From assembly GCA_002376235.1 (NCBI GenBank), contig DFNX01000003.1, positions 124,001 to 188,000 of the forward strand: a stretch of DNA of 64,000 nt, read 5' to 3'. Under the pieces are notes generated by a model. It was not told where the DNA came from, made no database searches, and saw nothing but the letters and a program-made list of their open reading frames with translations. The stretch comes from Neorhizobium sp. UBA3556 (GTDB lineage: Bacteria; Pseudomonadota; Alphaproteobacteria; Rhizobiales; Rhizobiaceae). This document shows positions 16,052-24,127 of the stretch, piece after piece; position 1 is the first letter of the stretch; every line of letters starts with the position of its first letter. The translations under genes were made by a program, and so were the position numbers.

Positions 16052-17008
16052 TCAGCCGAGAATGGCAGCGATTGCCGCGTCGATATCGGCCGGGGTGTTG
16101 ACGGCTACGCCGGAAATATTCTTGTCGATGCGGCGGGCAAGACCCGTCAGCACTTTTCCGGAGCCGATTTCATAAAGCGTGGTGATGCCATTGGCACCGA
16201 ACCACTCGACGGTTTCGCGCCAGCGGACCTGACCGGTGACCTGGGTCACCAGCAGCTGGGCGATTTCTTCGGCATCGGAAACCGGGGCGGCACGCACATT
16301 GGCAACGACCGGAACGACCGGGCTCTTCTTTTCGACCTTGGCGAGCGCATGACGCATCGCGTCGGCGGCCGGCGCCATCAGGTCGGAATGGAAGGGCGCG
16401 GAGACAGGAAGCATGATGGCGCGCTTGGCGCCCTTTTCCGTTGCGAGAGCTGCTGCTTTCTCGACTGCAATTTTGGAGCCGGAGATGACGAGCTGTCCGC
16501 CGCCATTATCGTTGGCGATCTGGCACACGCCCTCGACCTTGGCTTCCGCGCAAATCGCGTCCACGTCACCCTGCTCGAGGCCAATGATCGCGGCCATGGC
16601 GCCCTGTCCAACAGGAACAGCCGACTGCATCGCATCGCCACGGATGCGCAGAAGCTTTGCCGTATCCGAGAGCGAGAAGGTGCCGGCGGCACAGAGAGCG
16701 GAATATTCGCCGAGCGAATGGCCGGCGACGTAAGCGACCTTGTCGGCCAGCTTAAGACCACGGGCTTCGAGCACACGCATCGTGGCGATCGAAACGGCCA
16801 TCAGCGCCGGCTGGGCGTTTGCCGTCAGCGTCAACGTTTCTTCCGGGCCGTTCCACATGATGTCGGAGAGTTTCTGGCCGAGAGCCTCATCGACTTCCTC
16901 GAAAACCGCACGGGCTTCCGGATAGGCTTCGGCGAGATCCTTGCCCATGCCGACGGCCTGACTGCCCTGACCGGGGAACGTGAATGCAATGCTAGATGAA
17001 TTGCTCAT
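16052..17008 (-). CDS. fabD: Malonyl-CoA:ACP transacylase
   Basis: FabD moves malonyl from CoA to ACP, supplying extender units. The 318-residue protein begins with IAFTFPGQGSQAVGMG and carries the nucleophile Ser98 in GHSLGEYSAL; the catalytic His is in PVSAPFHSDLM. ATG 17008 was chosen because it matches the family N-terminus and follows an AAGGGAAGGA ribosome site; a longer open frame to 17167 lacks similarity. It is the first gene of the fatty-acid cluster and is divergent from the aldo/keto reductase across a 266-bp gap. Confidence 0.97.
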   Translation of the reverse strand: MSNSSSIAFTFPGQGSQAVGMGKDLAEAYPEARAVFEEVDEALGQKLSDIMWNGPEETLTLTANAQPALMAVSIATMRVLEARGLKLADKVAYVAGHSLGEYSALCAAGTFSLSDTAKLLRIRGDAMQSAVPVGQGAMAAIIGLEQGDVDAICAEAKVEGVCQIANDNGGGQLVISGSKIAVEKAAALATEKGAKRAIMLPVSAPFHSDLMAPAADAMRHALAKVEKKSPVVPVVANVRAAPVSDAEEIAQLLVTQVTGQVRWRETVEWFGANGITTLYEIGSGKVLTGLARRIDKNISGVAVNTPADIDAAIAAILG

Positions 17009-17274
17009 TGGGATAATCCTTCCCTTATGTTTTGCCTCTCCATTCACATTTGAACCTTGAGAGTCAAGGGCGACACCCTGCGGCGGCCCTGCCATTCCAA
17101 AGCAAATCGGCCCTGAGCGACGGTTTGTCGAAGCGGTTTGAGGCGAAATCACGACTGGGCCCGTCAAGTTGATCGCGCGATGGCCTTGCGATTCATCAAT
17201 CGGGCGCTAAAGTCCCCCGCCTTGCCTTTCCTCCCGGCCCCTCCCACCCGGCCTCCTTATCCAGGACTGCATTG

Positions 17275-18318
17275 ATGAAATACAACAAACTCGGCCGCAC
17301 AGACTTTTCCGTGTCCGAAATCTGCCTCGGAACCATGACCTGGGGCACACAGAACACCGAAGCCGAAGCGCATGCCCAGATGGATTATGCCGTCGAACAC
17401 GGTGTCAACTTCTTCGACACGGCAGAGCTTTATCCGACAACGCCGGTCAGCGCCGAAACATACGGCCGGACGGAGGAATATATCGGGACCTGGCTGAAGA
17501 AACGGGCCAAGCGCGATGACATCGTGATCGCCACCAAGATCGCCGGTGCCGGTCGTCCGCATATCCGCCAGGGTCGTCCGATAGAGGCAGCGACCATTCG
17601 TGAGGCCGTCGATGCCAGCCTCAAGCGCCTGCAGACCGATCATATCGATCTCTACCAGATCCATTGGCCGAACCGCAGCCATTATCATTTCCGCAATTCC
17701 TGGACCTTCGATGCCTCGACACAGGATCGCGAGCAATCGATCGCCGAGATTACCGAAAAGCTGCAGACGCTGGACGACCTCGTGAAGTCCGGAAAGATCC
17801 GCGCCGTCGGCCTTTCCAACGAGACCGCCTGGGGCACGATGCAATATCTTCGCCTGGCCGAGGAAAAGGCGCTGCCGCGCGTCGCCTCGATCCAGAACGA
17901 ATACAATCTGCTTTACCGCACATTCGACCTTGATCTCGCCGAAGTCGCCCATCACGGCGATGTCGGGCTGCTTGCCTATTCACCGCTGGCGGCCGGCCTT
18001 TTGACCGGTAAATATCTCAATGGCGCCCGCCCGGCGGGAGCGCGTGCGACGATCAACACAGATCTCGGCGGACGCCTGCAGCCCAAGCAGGAGCCGGCGG
18101 TCAAGTCCTATGTCGAAGTTGCCGGCAAGCATGGACTAGACCCTGCGCAAATGGCGCTCGCCTTCTGCCTTGCGCGTCCCTTCATGGCCTCGGTGATCAT
18201 CGGCGCCACGACGATGGAGCAGTTGAAGACGGATATCGGTGCCGCCGACATCGCGCTTTCCGACGAGGCCATGCGCGATATCGCGGAAGTCCATCGTCAT
18301 TACCCGATGCCGATCTGA
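17275..18318 (+). CDS. Aldo/keto reductase (Tas-like)
   Basis: The 347-residue protein is a TIM-barrel NAD(P)H-dependent oxidoreductase. The catalytic tetrad is visible: Asp48 and Tyr53 (FDTAELYP), Lys88 (IVIATKIAG), and His130 (LYQIHWPN). The C-terminal cofactor-binding part ASVIIGATTMEQLKTDI is conserved. Length and the insert after Tyr53 fit the Tas subgroup. The natural substrate cannot be read from sequence. ATG 17275 is preferred over the adjacent TTG 17272. It is a single-gene unit divergent from fabD. Confidence 0.9.
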   Translation: MKYNKLGRTDFSVSEICLGTMTWGTQNTEAEAHAQMDYAVEHGVNFFDTAELYPTTPVSAETYGRTEEYIGTWLKKRAKRDDIVIATKIAGAGRPHIRQGRPIEAATIREAVDASLKRLQTDHIDLYQIHWPNRSHYHFRNSWTFDASTQDREQSIAEITEKLQTLDDLVKSGKIRAVGLSNETAWGTMQYLRLAEEKALPRVASIQNEYNLLYRTFDLDLAEVAHHGDVGLLAYSPLAAGLLTGKYLNGARPAGARATINTDLGGRLQPKQEPAVKSYVEVAGKHGLDPAQMALAFCLARPFMASVIIGATTMEQLKTDIGAADIALSDEAMRDIAEVHRHYPMPI

Positions 18319-18326
18319 ATAAAGCA

Positions 18327-18351
18327 GCGGATCGCGCCTGTCGCGGTCCGC
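18327..18351 (+). terminator. Hairpin after the aldo/keto reductase gene
   Basis: GCGGATCGCG (18327-18336) pairs with CGCGGTCCGC (18342-18351) with one G-T pair, 8 bp after the stop. There is no clear T-run, so termination is uncertain. Confidence 0.4.
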
Positions 18352-18401
18352 CTCCCCTACTGCTTGCTCATCAGTGACCACAGCCATCTCCACTCAGGAG
18401 A

Positions 18402-18450
18402 GTGAATAAATCTGTGGCAACTCACCTTTTATTGGTGTATTTATTTTCAC
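18402..18450. repeat. AT-rich nested inverted repeat upstream of the accessory pair
   Basis: GTGAATAAAT (18402-18411) faces ATTTATTTTCAC (18439-18450; two extra T), and inside it CACC (18423-18426) faces GGTG (18434-18437). The segment is far more AT-rich than its surroundings and lies about 120 bp before the start of the 18574 gene. It could be a regulator site or promoter region of the accessory pair. Confidence 0.5.
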
Positions 18451-18573
18451 CTCAACTCAGAGGCGAGAAGACTTAAAAGCTGAAAGCCTCCGTCTGCATG
18501 CATCTTCAACAGACATTTTGACCGGGGCCGCATTCCTTTTCGGACAAGGCCTTGCCGGAGGGGGAAGTGTGGA

Positions 18574-19449
18574 ATGGCGCATCTCTACACGATCATACGC
18601 AGCGGCAACGACTTCTCGGTGTCCGCCAATGACGGCCCGGCGTTCTTTGTCGGGCGTCGCGTGCCATATCAAGGCCATATCGGGCTCGCCAACATCGTTG
18701 GCGGCTCCCGGCTCAAGCGACTTGTGTTCGATCCGGCGAAATTTACAGACCGTTTCGGCTTCTGGGCGGAGTTCATCGATCCGACAACGCATTGCGAAGG
18801 CCGCAACTTCCTGGCGCTCAACAGCTATGACCGCGCGGCCTTCACCTTCGGCTTCGGCCAGTTTGCGGCGCATGTCCCCGGTGGCGACTTCGTCCAGTAT
18901 CTTCGCTCACTGCTGGGGCTGCCGGATGCGCAGGACTACTTTCCGCACTTGCGGATAAAGGACGGCCACATTCACTCGATCGACGGCGCGGGCGGCAGCT
19001 TGGCACTTGAGGACGCAAACTCCACGGCCAAACTCATGGCCTATCTCAATCCCACGCTGGACGAAGTCGAGGATGCGGAAGTCATAGCCGCAGCGCGTCT
19101 CATCCACTGGACCACCGTATCCGTCGCAGCACAGGAAGAACAAGTCTCGCAGATGGTCGCGACCTTCAAGTCATTCATGACGAGGGCGCAGGCACGCGTC
19201 GGCATCGATGGCCGCAGCGCCGACCTGTGCTGCGTCATCGCCGACATCCTCCACCATGGCCGCGGCGGCAGGATGACCTGGCCGTTAATCGACGAGTCGC
19301 TGAAGTCAGCAAAGCCGCTCGAAGCGCTTCTTTCGATCGGAGTTCCCCCATGGAAGGACCGGTGCGAAAAGCTGCGCAAGGCAATCGCGGCAAATCCGAA
19401 TTTCAAGACGAAACACTGGGACGCCGAAAGCAAGGATTTCCGGGATTGA
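18574..19449 (+). CDS. Uncharacterised protein with lysozyme-like motif
   Basis: The 291-residue protein has no signal peptide or membrane helix. I do not recognise a named family with confidence. Its central part contains CEGRNFLALNSYDRAAFTF followed by GFGQFAAH (residues 74-100). The spacing Glu75, Asp86, Thr91, then GFGQ recalls the Glu-Asp-Thr arrangement and the GYGQ/GIGQ turn of phage-type lysozymes and related glycosidases. This is an inference from pattern only. GGAGGGGGAAG supports ATG 18574. The next gene, a DUF2272-like protein, starts 19 bp after the stop, so the two form an operon. Both sit between the fabD/AKR region and rpsF, a likely accessory insertion. Confidence 0.6.
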   Translation: MAHLYTIIRSGNDFSVSANDGPAFFVGRRVPYQGHIGLANIVGGSRLKRLVFDPAKFTDRFGFWAEFIDPTTHCEGRNFLALNSYDRAAFTFGFGQFAAHVPGGDFVQYLRSLLGLPDAQDYFPHLRIKDGHIHSIDGAGGSLALEDANSTAKLMAYLNPTLDEVEDAEVIAAARLIHWTTVSVAAQEEQVSQMVATFKSFMTRAQARVGIDGRSADLCCVIADILHHGRGGRMTWPLIDESLKSAKPLEALLSIGVPPWKDRCEKLRKAIAANPNFKTKHWDAESKDFRD

Positions 19450-19468
19450 TCAACCAAGGGAGGGGAAC

Positions 19469-20104
19469 ATGCCCAAGACAGTTGCAGACATCATTGCCGC
19501 AGTTAATCAGGAGTGGAACCACTGGGGAAAATCAACCTGGAACCTGATCTCCGGCAAGATCAACATCGCCCACAAGGACGACGACAGGAATTTTGCGAAA
19601 TATGTCATCGCCAATTACAACAGGATTGGCGGGGGCTCGCCGTCGGAACTCGACATCATGAACGACCATTATTTCTGGTCGGCCGTCGGCATATCCTTCG
19701 TATTTCACGCGGCCGGCTTCAACAAAAGCGAATTCCCCTTCGCCCAGGCCCATTCCGTCTGGCTCCGCAAATTCATCGCCGCCAAGAAGGCGAATGATCC
19801 GACAGCGCTCTATCACGGCTATAAACTTCATGACCCGCAGGCGACGCCTGACGTCGGTGACCTCATCGGCTACACCTATGCAAAGGTCAGTCACCAGCAG
19901 GCGCAGGCCTATTACGACAAGACTGGAAGCTATCCCTCGCACACCGATATCGTTGTCGCGCGGAGGGAAAGAGAGATCGATGTCATTGGCTTCAACGTCC
20001 TTGATTCGGTTACGAAAAAGACGATAGCACTCACCCCCTCCGGGCATATCAACGACAATGACCACAAGTGGTTCGTCGTCCTGAAAAGGAAGAACCTGAG
20101 GTAG
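19469..20104 (+). CDS. DUF2272-like protein (NlpC/P60-type fold suspected)
   Basis: The 211-residue protein resembles DUF2272 domains, which are related to CHAP/NlpC cysteine peptidases. Features: YFWSAVGISFVFHAAGF at 68-84, where the classical nucleophile position appears to be Ser71 rather than Cys; PFAQAHSVWLRKFI at 90-103; PDVGDLIGYTY at 127-137; and SHTDIVVAR at 157-165, which would hold the active-site His. No signal peptide is visible. It follows the lysozyme-like gene after 19 bp with a GGGAGGGG site. A joint role on peptidoglycan or another glycopeptide is a reasonable but untested guess; an injected effector or phage relic are alternatives. Confidence 0.65.
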   Translation: MPKTVADIIAAVNQEWNHWGKSTWNLISGKINIAHKDDDRNFAKYVIANYNRIGGGSPSELDIMNDHYFWSAVGISFVFHAAGFNKSEFPFAQAHSVWLRKFIAAKKANDPTALYHGYKLHDPQATPDVGDLIGYTYAKVSHQQAQAYYDKTGSYPSHTDIVVARREREIDVIGFNVLDSVTKKTIALTPSGHINDNDHKWFVVLKRKNLR

Positions 20105-20108
20105 AGGC

Positions 20109-20136
20109 TTGCCTTTCACCCAAAAATCCTTATAAG
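20109..20136 (+). promoter_or_regulatory. Probable sigma-70 promoter for rpsF operon
   Basis: TTGCCT (20109-20114) and TATAAG (20131-20136) are separated by 16 bp. They lie about 240 bp upstream of rpsF, immediately after the preceding gene. The long leader may hold the S6:S18 autoregulatory RNA known in many bacteria, but I could not define its structure by eye. Confidence 0.5.
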
Positions 20137-20373
20137 CCGCCCTGTTCGAAACACCCGGTCTTCTGGCTGGTGGCTGAACGGAGGGCCGATCGGCATCGGG
20201 TTATCCCGGCGCGGATCGCAGGAACCACAAGTGTTCCGGCCTCCCGTGTCTCCGCTCTCGACCGTCTCGATACAACACTTTTCTTGCCGACCGAAAGGTC
20301 AACAGGAGCAGTCGTTGAGGCTTAGCCGCCGAACCCGGGTGACACAACAACCGCAAGAAAAGGCAAAGCTTAC

Positions 20374-20838
20374 ATGGCTCTTTACGAACACGTATTCCTT
20401 GCCCGGCAGGATATGTCCGCTCAGCAGGTTGAAGCCCTCGTCGAACAGTACAAGGGCGTCATCGAAGCTAATGGCGGCAAGGTCGGGCGCGTAGAAAACT
20501 GGGGCCTCAAGTCCCTGACCTACCGCATGAAGAAGAACCGCAAGGCTCACTACGCTCTGATGGACATCGATGCTCCGGCTGCTGCCGTGCACGAAATGGA
20601 ACGCCAGATGCGCATCAACGAAGACGTTCTTCGCTACATGACGCTTTCCGTCGAGAAGCACGAAGAAGGCCCGTCTGCCATGATGCAGAAGCGCGACCGT
20701 GACGATCGTCCGCGTGACGATCGTGGCCCGCGCCGCGAATTCGGCGATCGTGGCCCGCGCCGCGAATTCGGCGATCGTCCTCCGCGTGAAGGCGGCTTCG
20801 AGCGCGCACCGCGCCCGTCCGCTCCGCGCGAATCCTAA
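20374..20838 (+). CDS. rpsF: 30S ribosomal protein bS6
   Basis: bS6 binds the central domain of 16S rRNA together with bS18. The 154-residue protein begins MALYEHVFLARQDMSAQQVE, and contains VENWGLKSLTYRMKKNRKAHY and the MRINEDVLRYMTL region typical of the family. A charged Arg/Asp-rich tail of about 45 residues extends beyond the core, as in other Rhizobiales; part of it is an exact 27-bp tandem duplication. The rpsR gene follows after 23 bp. Confidence 0.98.
   Translation: MALYEHVFLARQDMSAQQVEALVEQYKGVIEANGGKVGRVENWGLKSLTYRMKKNRKAHYALMDIDAPAAAVHEMERQMRINEDVLRYMTLSVEKHEEGPSAMMQKRDRDDRPRDDRGPRREFGDRGPRREFGDRPPREGGFERAPRPSAPRES
20719..20772 (+). repeat. Exact 27-bp tandem repeat within rpsF
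   Basis: Two identical 27-bp units (20719-20745 and 20746-20772), each beginning GATCGTGGCCCGCG, encode DRGPRREFG twice in the disordered tail of bS6. A partial third copy starts at 20773. Repeat number may vary among strains because the frame is kept. Confidence 0.9.
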
Positions 20839-20861
20839 TCTGGGTCTAAGGAGAAAACACT

Positions 20862-21110
20862 ATGGCTGACGTATCCTCGTCCCCGGCACGCCGTCCTTTC
20901 CATCGTCGTCGCAAGACCTGCCCCTTCTCGGGCGCAAATGCACCGAAGATCGACTACAAGGACGTTCGTCTCCTGCAGCGCTACATTTCCGAGCGCGGCA
21001 AGATCGTTCCTTCGCGTATCACCGCAGTTTCCCAGAAGAAGCAGCGCGAACTGGCCCAGGCCATCAAGCGCGCCCGTTTCCTCGGCCTGCTGCCTTACGT
21101 CGTATCGTAA
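20862..21110 (+). CDS. rpsR: 30S ribosomal protein bS18
   Basis: The 82-residue protein is the partner of bS6 in the small subunit. The core YKDVRLLQRYISERGKIVPSR and the C-terminal KRARFLGLLPYV are diagnostic. CPFSG near residue 25 keeps the Cys found in many bS18 proteins. It follows rpsF with an AAGGAG ribosome site. Confidence 0.98.
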   Translation: MADVSSSPARRPFHRRRKTCPFSGANAPKIDYKDVRLLQRYISERGKIVPSRITAVSQKKQRELAQAIKRARFLGLLPYVVS

Positions 21111-21119
21111 TTGATACCG

Positions 21120-21146
21120 GACCCGCTGATCAAAAGTCAGCGGGTC
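21120..21146 (+). other. Hairpin after rpsR
   Basis: GACCCGCTGA (21120-21129) and TCAGCGGGTC (21137-21146) form a perfect 10-bp stem, 10 bp after the rpsR stop. No U-run follows (TACTCCC), so it may be a processing or partial attenuation site in the rpsR-DUF2232-rplI transcript. Confidence 0.5.
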
Positions 21147-21320
21147 TACTCCCTTCCGCGTTGGGCGCGGATCGGAACTCTATATGCCGCAGATACCTTT
21201 CGCCCGAGCTTCGCTCGAACGGGACCTGCGGTGCAAACCCCATGTTGGGGATGAAGCGCCTGTCAAATTGGACCAGGCCCGTCCCCTAACTGCTTGATCT
21301 GGCAGGACAGCGAGAGCGTA

Positions 21321-22298
21321 ATGAACAAGACACAGACAGTGCTGCCCACCGGCATTCTGGCCGGCGTCATTGCTACCCTCCTCGTGATGGGTGCAAACGC
21401 GCAGTCGTCTCTTGCCGCCATTCTTTACGCAGCATCCGCCCTGCCTATCCTGATTGCCGGCCTCGGCTGGGGCAATCGCGCCGCGATTACCGGTATCGTC
21501 ACCGCAGCCATTCTTGGCGCGATCCTGATTTCCCCGATTTTCGCCGTCACCATGGCGGTCGCCACGCTTATCCCGGCCGGCTGGCTGTCGCATCTCGCCA
21601 ATCTGGCGCGCCCAGCTTCCGAACTCGGCGGTCCCGACCATCTCGTCGCCTGGTACCCGATTTCCGATATTCTGCTGCATCTGTGCGGTCTCGTGACCAT
21701 CGCCGTCATCGCGCTCGGTGTCGCCATTGGCTACGGACCTGAACTGGTCGGCCAGGTGGCCGATGCCATGACGACTGCCATCCAGACGCAGGAGCCGGGC
21801 CTTGCACTTGATCCCGCAGGTGTGGCCCAGTGGAAATCCATGATGCTGCTGATGCTGCCGATGGTTCAGGGCGGCATGTGGGTACTCTTCCTCTTTGCGG
21901 CCTTCTATATCGCCATGCGCATCGTCTCGCGTTCGGGCCGCGCGCTGCGCCCTCGCGAAGACATGCCGTCGGCGCTGCGCATGAACCGCCACGCCATCTT
22001 CATTTTTCTCGGCGGTATCGTGCTGACCTTCTTCGGCGGCGTGCCTGCCATGGTGGGCGCCACGATCTGCGGCACGTTCGGCGCGGGCTTCCTGATGTCG
22101 GGCTTTGCCACCATCCATTTCCGCAGTCAGGGCAAGGACTGGCGTCTGCCTGTCCTCGTGCTCGCATACCTCTCCTCCATGCTCGCCTTTCCTGCTTTCG
22201 CGATCCTCGTGCTCGGTCTCATGGACACCCGCCGAACCATCGCGCTGACGCCGGCAAAGAACGACATGGATCAGAACACACCCAATCCAGACAATTGA
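21321..22298 (+). CDS. DUF2232 (YybS-like) membrane protein
   Basis: The 325-residue protein has about eight hydrophobic helices, the first at residues 8-30. It resembles the DUF2232/YybS family of integral membrane proteins encoded between rpsR and rplI in many bacteria, and its position here matches. ATG 21321 gives a normal N-terminus; the frame is open back to 21294. The gap of 21 bp to rplI suggests cotranscription. Function unknown; some relatives resemble transporter subunits. Confidence 0.8.
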   Translation: MNKTQTVLPTGILAGVIATLLVMGANAQSSLAAILYAASALPILIAGLGWGNRAAITGIVTAAILGAILISPIFAVTMAVATLIPAGWLSHLANLARPASELGGPDHLVAWYPISDILLHLCGLVTIAVIALGVAIGYGPELVGQVADAMTTAIQTQEPGLALDPAGVAQWKSMMLLMLPMVQGGMWVLFLFAAFYIAMRIVSRSGRALRPREDMPSALRMNRHAIFIFLGGIVLTFFGGVPAMVGATICGTFGAGFLMSGFATIHFRSQGKDWRLPVLVLAYLSSMLAFPAFAILVLGLMDTRRTIALTPAKNDMDQNTPNPDN

Positions 22299-22319
22299 GA
22301 ACTAGAAAGGAACTCCAAC

Positions 22320-22895
22320 ATGCAAGTCATCCTGCTTGAACGCGTACCGAAGCTCGGCCAGATGGGCGAAACCGTAAAGGTTCGCGACGGTTACGCTCGT
22401 AACTTCCTGCTGCCGCAGGGCAAGGCGCTGCGCGCCAACGACGCCAACAAGAAGCGTTTCGAAGCCGAGCGTTCAACGCTCGAAGCCCGTAACCTCGAGC
22501 GCAAGGGCGAAGCCCAGACGGTTGCCGACGCTCTCGCCGGCAAGACTTTCGTCATCGTTCGTTCGGCTGGCGAAACCGGCCAGCTCTACGGTTCTGTCGC
22601 TGCTCGCGACGTCATGGACGCACTGGCTGCCGAAGGCTTCAACGTCGGCCGCAACCAGGTCGACCTGAACCACCCGATCAAGGCCATCGGCCTGCACGAA
22701 GTCACCCTGCACCTGCATTCGGAAGTCGAGATCCAGATCTCGGTCAACGTTGCTCGTTCGGCCGAAGAAGCTGAGCGTCAGGCACACGGCGAAAGCCTCA
22801 CCTCCGCTGACGCCATCTACGGCGTTGACGAAGACGCACTGCGTCCGGAAGACTTCTTCGATCCGGAAGCAGACCGCGACGGCGACGACGAATAA
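22320..22895 (+). CDS. rplI: 50S ribosomal protein bL9
   Basis: The 191-residue protein binds domain V of 23S rRNA. It has the N-terminal MQVILLERVPKLGQMGETV, then VRDGYARNFLLPQGKA, and the C-terminal domain with GQLYGSV. It is longer than the E. coli protein (149 residues) because of an acidic tail ending DPEADRDGDDE, common in Alphaproteobacteria. AGAAAGGAAC precedes ATG 22320. A strong terminator follows. Confidence 0.98.
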   Translation: MQVILLERVPKLGQMGETVKVRDGYARNFLLPQGKALRANDANKKRFEAERSTLEARNLERKGEAQTVADALAGKTFVIVRSAGETGQLYGSVAARDVMDALAAEGFNVGRNQVDLNHPIKAIGLHEVTLHLHSEVEIQISVNVARSAEEAERQAHGESLTSADAIYGVDEDALRPEDFFDPEADRDGDDE

Positions 22896-22918
22896 GATCT
22901 GGCATTACAGCCAAGAGA

Positions 22919-22949
22919 AGCCTCCGGTTCCGCCGGGGGCTTTTTTTTT
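22919..22949 (+). terminator. Intrinsic terminator of the rpsF-rplI operon
   Basis: AGCCTCCGG (22919-22927) pairs with CCGGGGGCT (22933-22941) and is followed by nine T. It lies 24 bp after the rplI stop. Confidence 0.92.
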
Positions 22950-23061
22950 GTGTTCCAGCCAAATATATGCACGTTCACAAATGTGGGCAAAATTGTGTCT
23001 GAGGTTGACAGACCAGTGCTCCCTTCTCCATCCTGCCGGCAACGACAAGAAAGGGAGCATC

Positions 23062-24042
23062 ATGAACATCCGCAGCAAAATACTGGCGCTCGGCGCCGCA
23101 ATTGCAGTCGTCGCAGGCGTCGGCATAGCCGCCGCCCAGACGCCGGCCTTCTTCCGCATCGGCACCGGCGGCACGGCCGGCACCTATTATCCGATCGGTG
23201 GTTTGATCGCCAACGCCATCTCTGGCGCAGGCGACAAGGGCGTTCCGGGCTTGGTCGCCACGGCCGTCGCGTCCAACGGCTCGGTCGCCAATATCAATGC
23301 CATCCAGGGCGGCTCGATGGAATCGGGCTTTACCCAGTCCGACGTCGCCTTCTGGGCGCATAGCGGTACCGGGCTTTACGAGGGCAAGGGCAAGGTCGAG
23401 GACCTGCGCCTGATCGCGACGCTCTATCCGGAAACCATCCACCTCGTCGCCTCGAAAAATTCCGGCATCAAGTCGGTGGCCGATCTGAAAGGCAAGCGCG
23501 TCTCCATCGACGAGCCCGGCTCCGGCACGATCGTCGATGCCCGCATCGTTCTTGCCGCCTACGGGATGAAGGAAAGCGACATCAAGGCCGAGCACCTGAA
23601 GCCAGGTCCTGCCGGCGAACGCCTGCGCGACGGCGGCCTCGACGCCTATTTCTTCGTCGGCGGTTATCCGACAGGTGCGATTTCCGAACTCGCCACTTCA
23701 TCCGGCATCGCGCTCGTGCCGATTAATGGTCCCGAGGTCGACAAACTGCTGTCGGAATACAAGTTCTTCGCCAAGGATACCGTGCCGGAAGGCGCCTATC
23801 AGGGCGTCGGCGCAACAGAGACGATCTCTGTCGCAGCACAGTGGGTCACCAGCGCCAAGCAGCCTGAGGAGCTCGTCTACAATATCACCAAGACGATGTG
23901 GAACGACGCCACCCGCCAGGCACTCGATGCCGGCCATGCCAAGGGCAAGATGATCACGCTGGAGAACGCCGTCACCAGCCTCGGCATTCCGCTGCATCCG
24001 GGCGCCGAGAAGTTCTACAAGGAAGCCGGCGTGCTGAAATAG
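23062..24042 (+). CDS. TAXI-family TRAP transporter solute-binding protein
   Basis: The 326-residue protein is the periplasmic receptor of a tripartite ATP-independent periplasmic transporter of the TAXI class. Residues 1-29 are a signal peptide (MNIRSKILALGAAIAVVAGV, cleavage near AAA/QTPAF). The motif FFRIGTGGTAGTYYPIGGLIANAIS is the TAXI hallmark. ATG 23062 has an AAGGGAG site; the frame extends further upstream without similarity. The fused permease starts 85 bp downstream. Substrate is unknown; characterised TAXI systems carry dicarboxylates or amino acids such as glutamate. Confidence 0.93.
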   Translation: MNIRSKILALGAAIAVVAGVGIAAAQTPAFFRIGTGGTAGTYYPIGGLIANAISGAGDKGVPGLVATAVASNGSVANINAIQGGSMESGFTQSDVAFWAHSGTGLYEGKGKVEDLRLIATLYPETIHLVASKNSGIKSVADLKGKRVSIDEPGSGTIVDARIVLAAYGMKESDIKAEHLKPGPAGERLRDGGLDAYFFVGGYPTGAISELATSSGIALVPINGPEVDKLLSEYKFFAKDTVPEGAYQGVGATETISVAAQWVTSAKQPEELVYNITKTMWNDATRQALDAGHAKGKMITLENAVTSLGIPLHPGAEKFYKEAGVLK

Positions 24043-24127
24043 CCGTTGATCGACCTTTGATCAGAAGCGGCGGCTGGCACGAGTGCCGGCCGCCGCTTTC
24101 GACTTTCAAGAAACGGGAACAGACACG

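Noticed and set aside
20105..20373. S6:S18 ribosomal leader RNA before rpsF
   Set aside because: Position fits the known autoregulatory motif, but I could not draw a convincing stem with the expected CCG bulge, so it is not listed as a feature.
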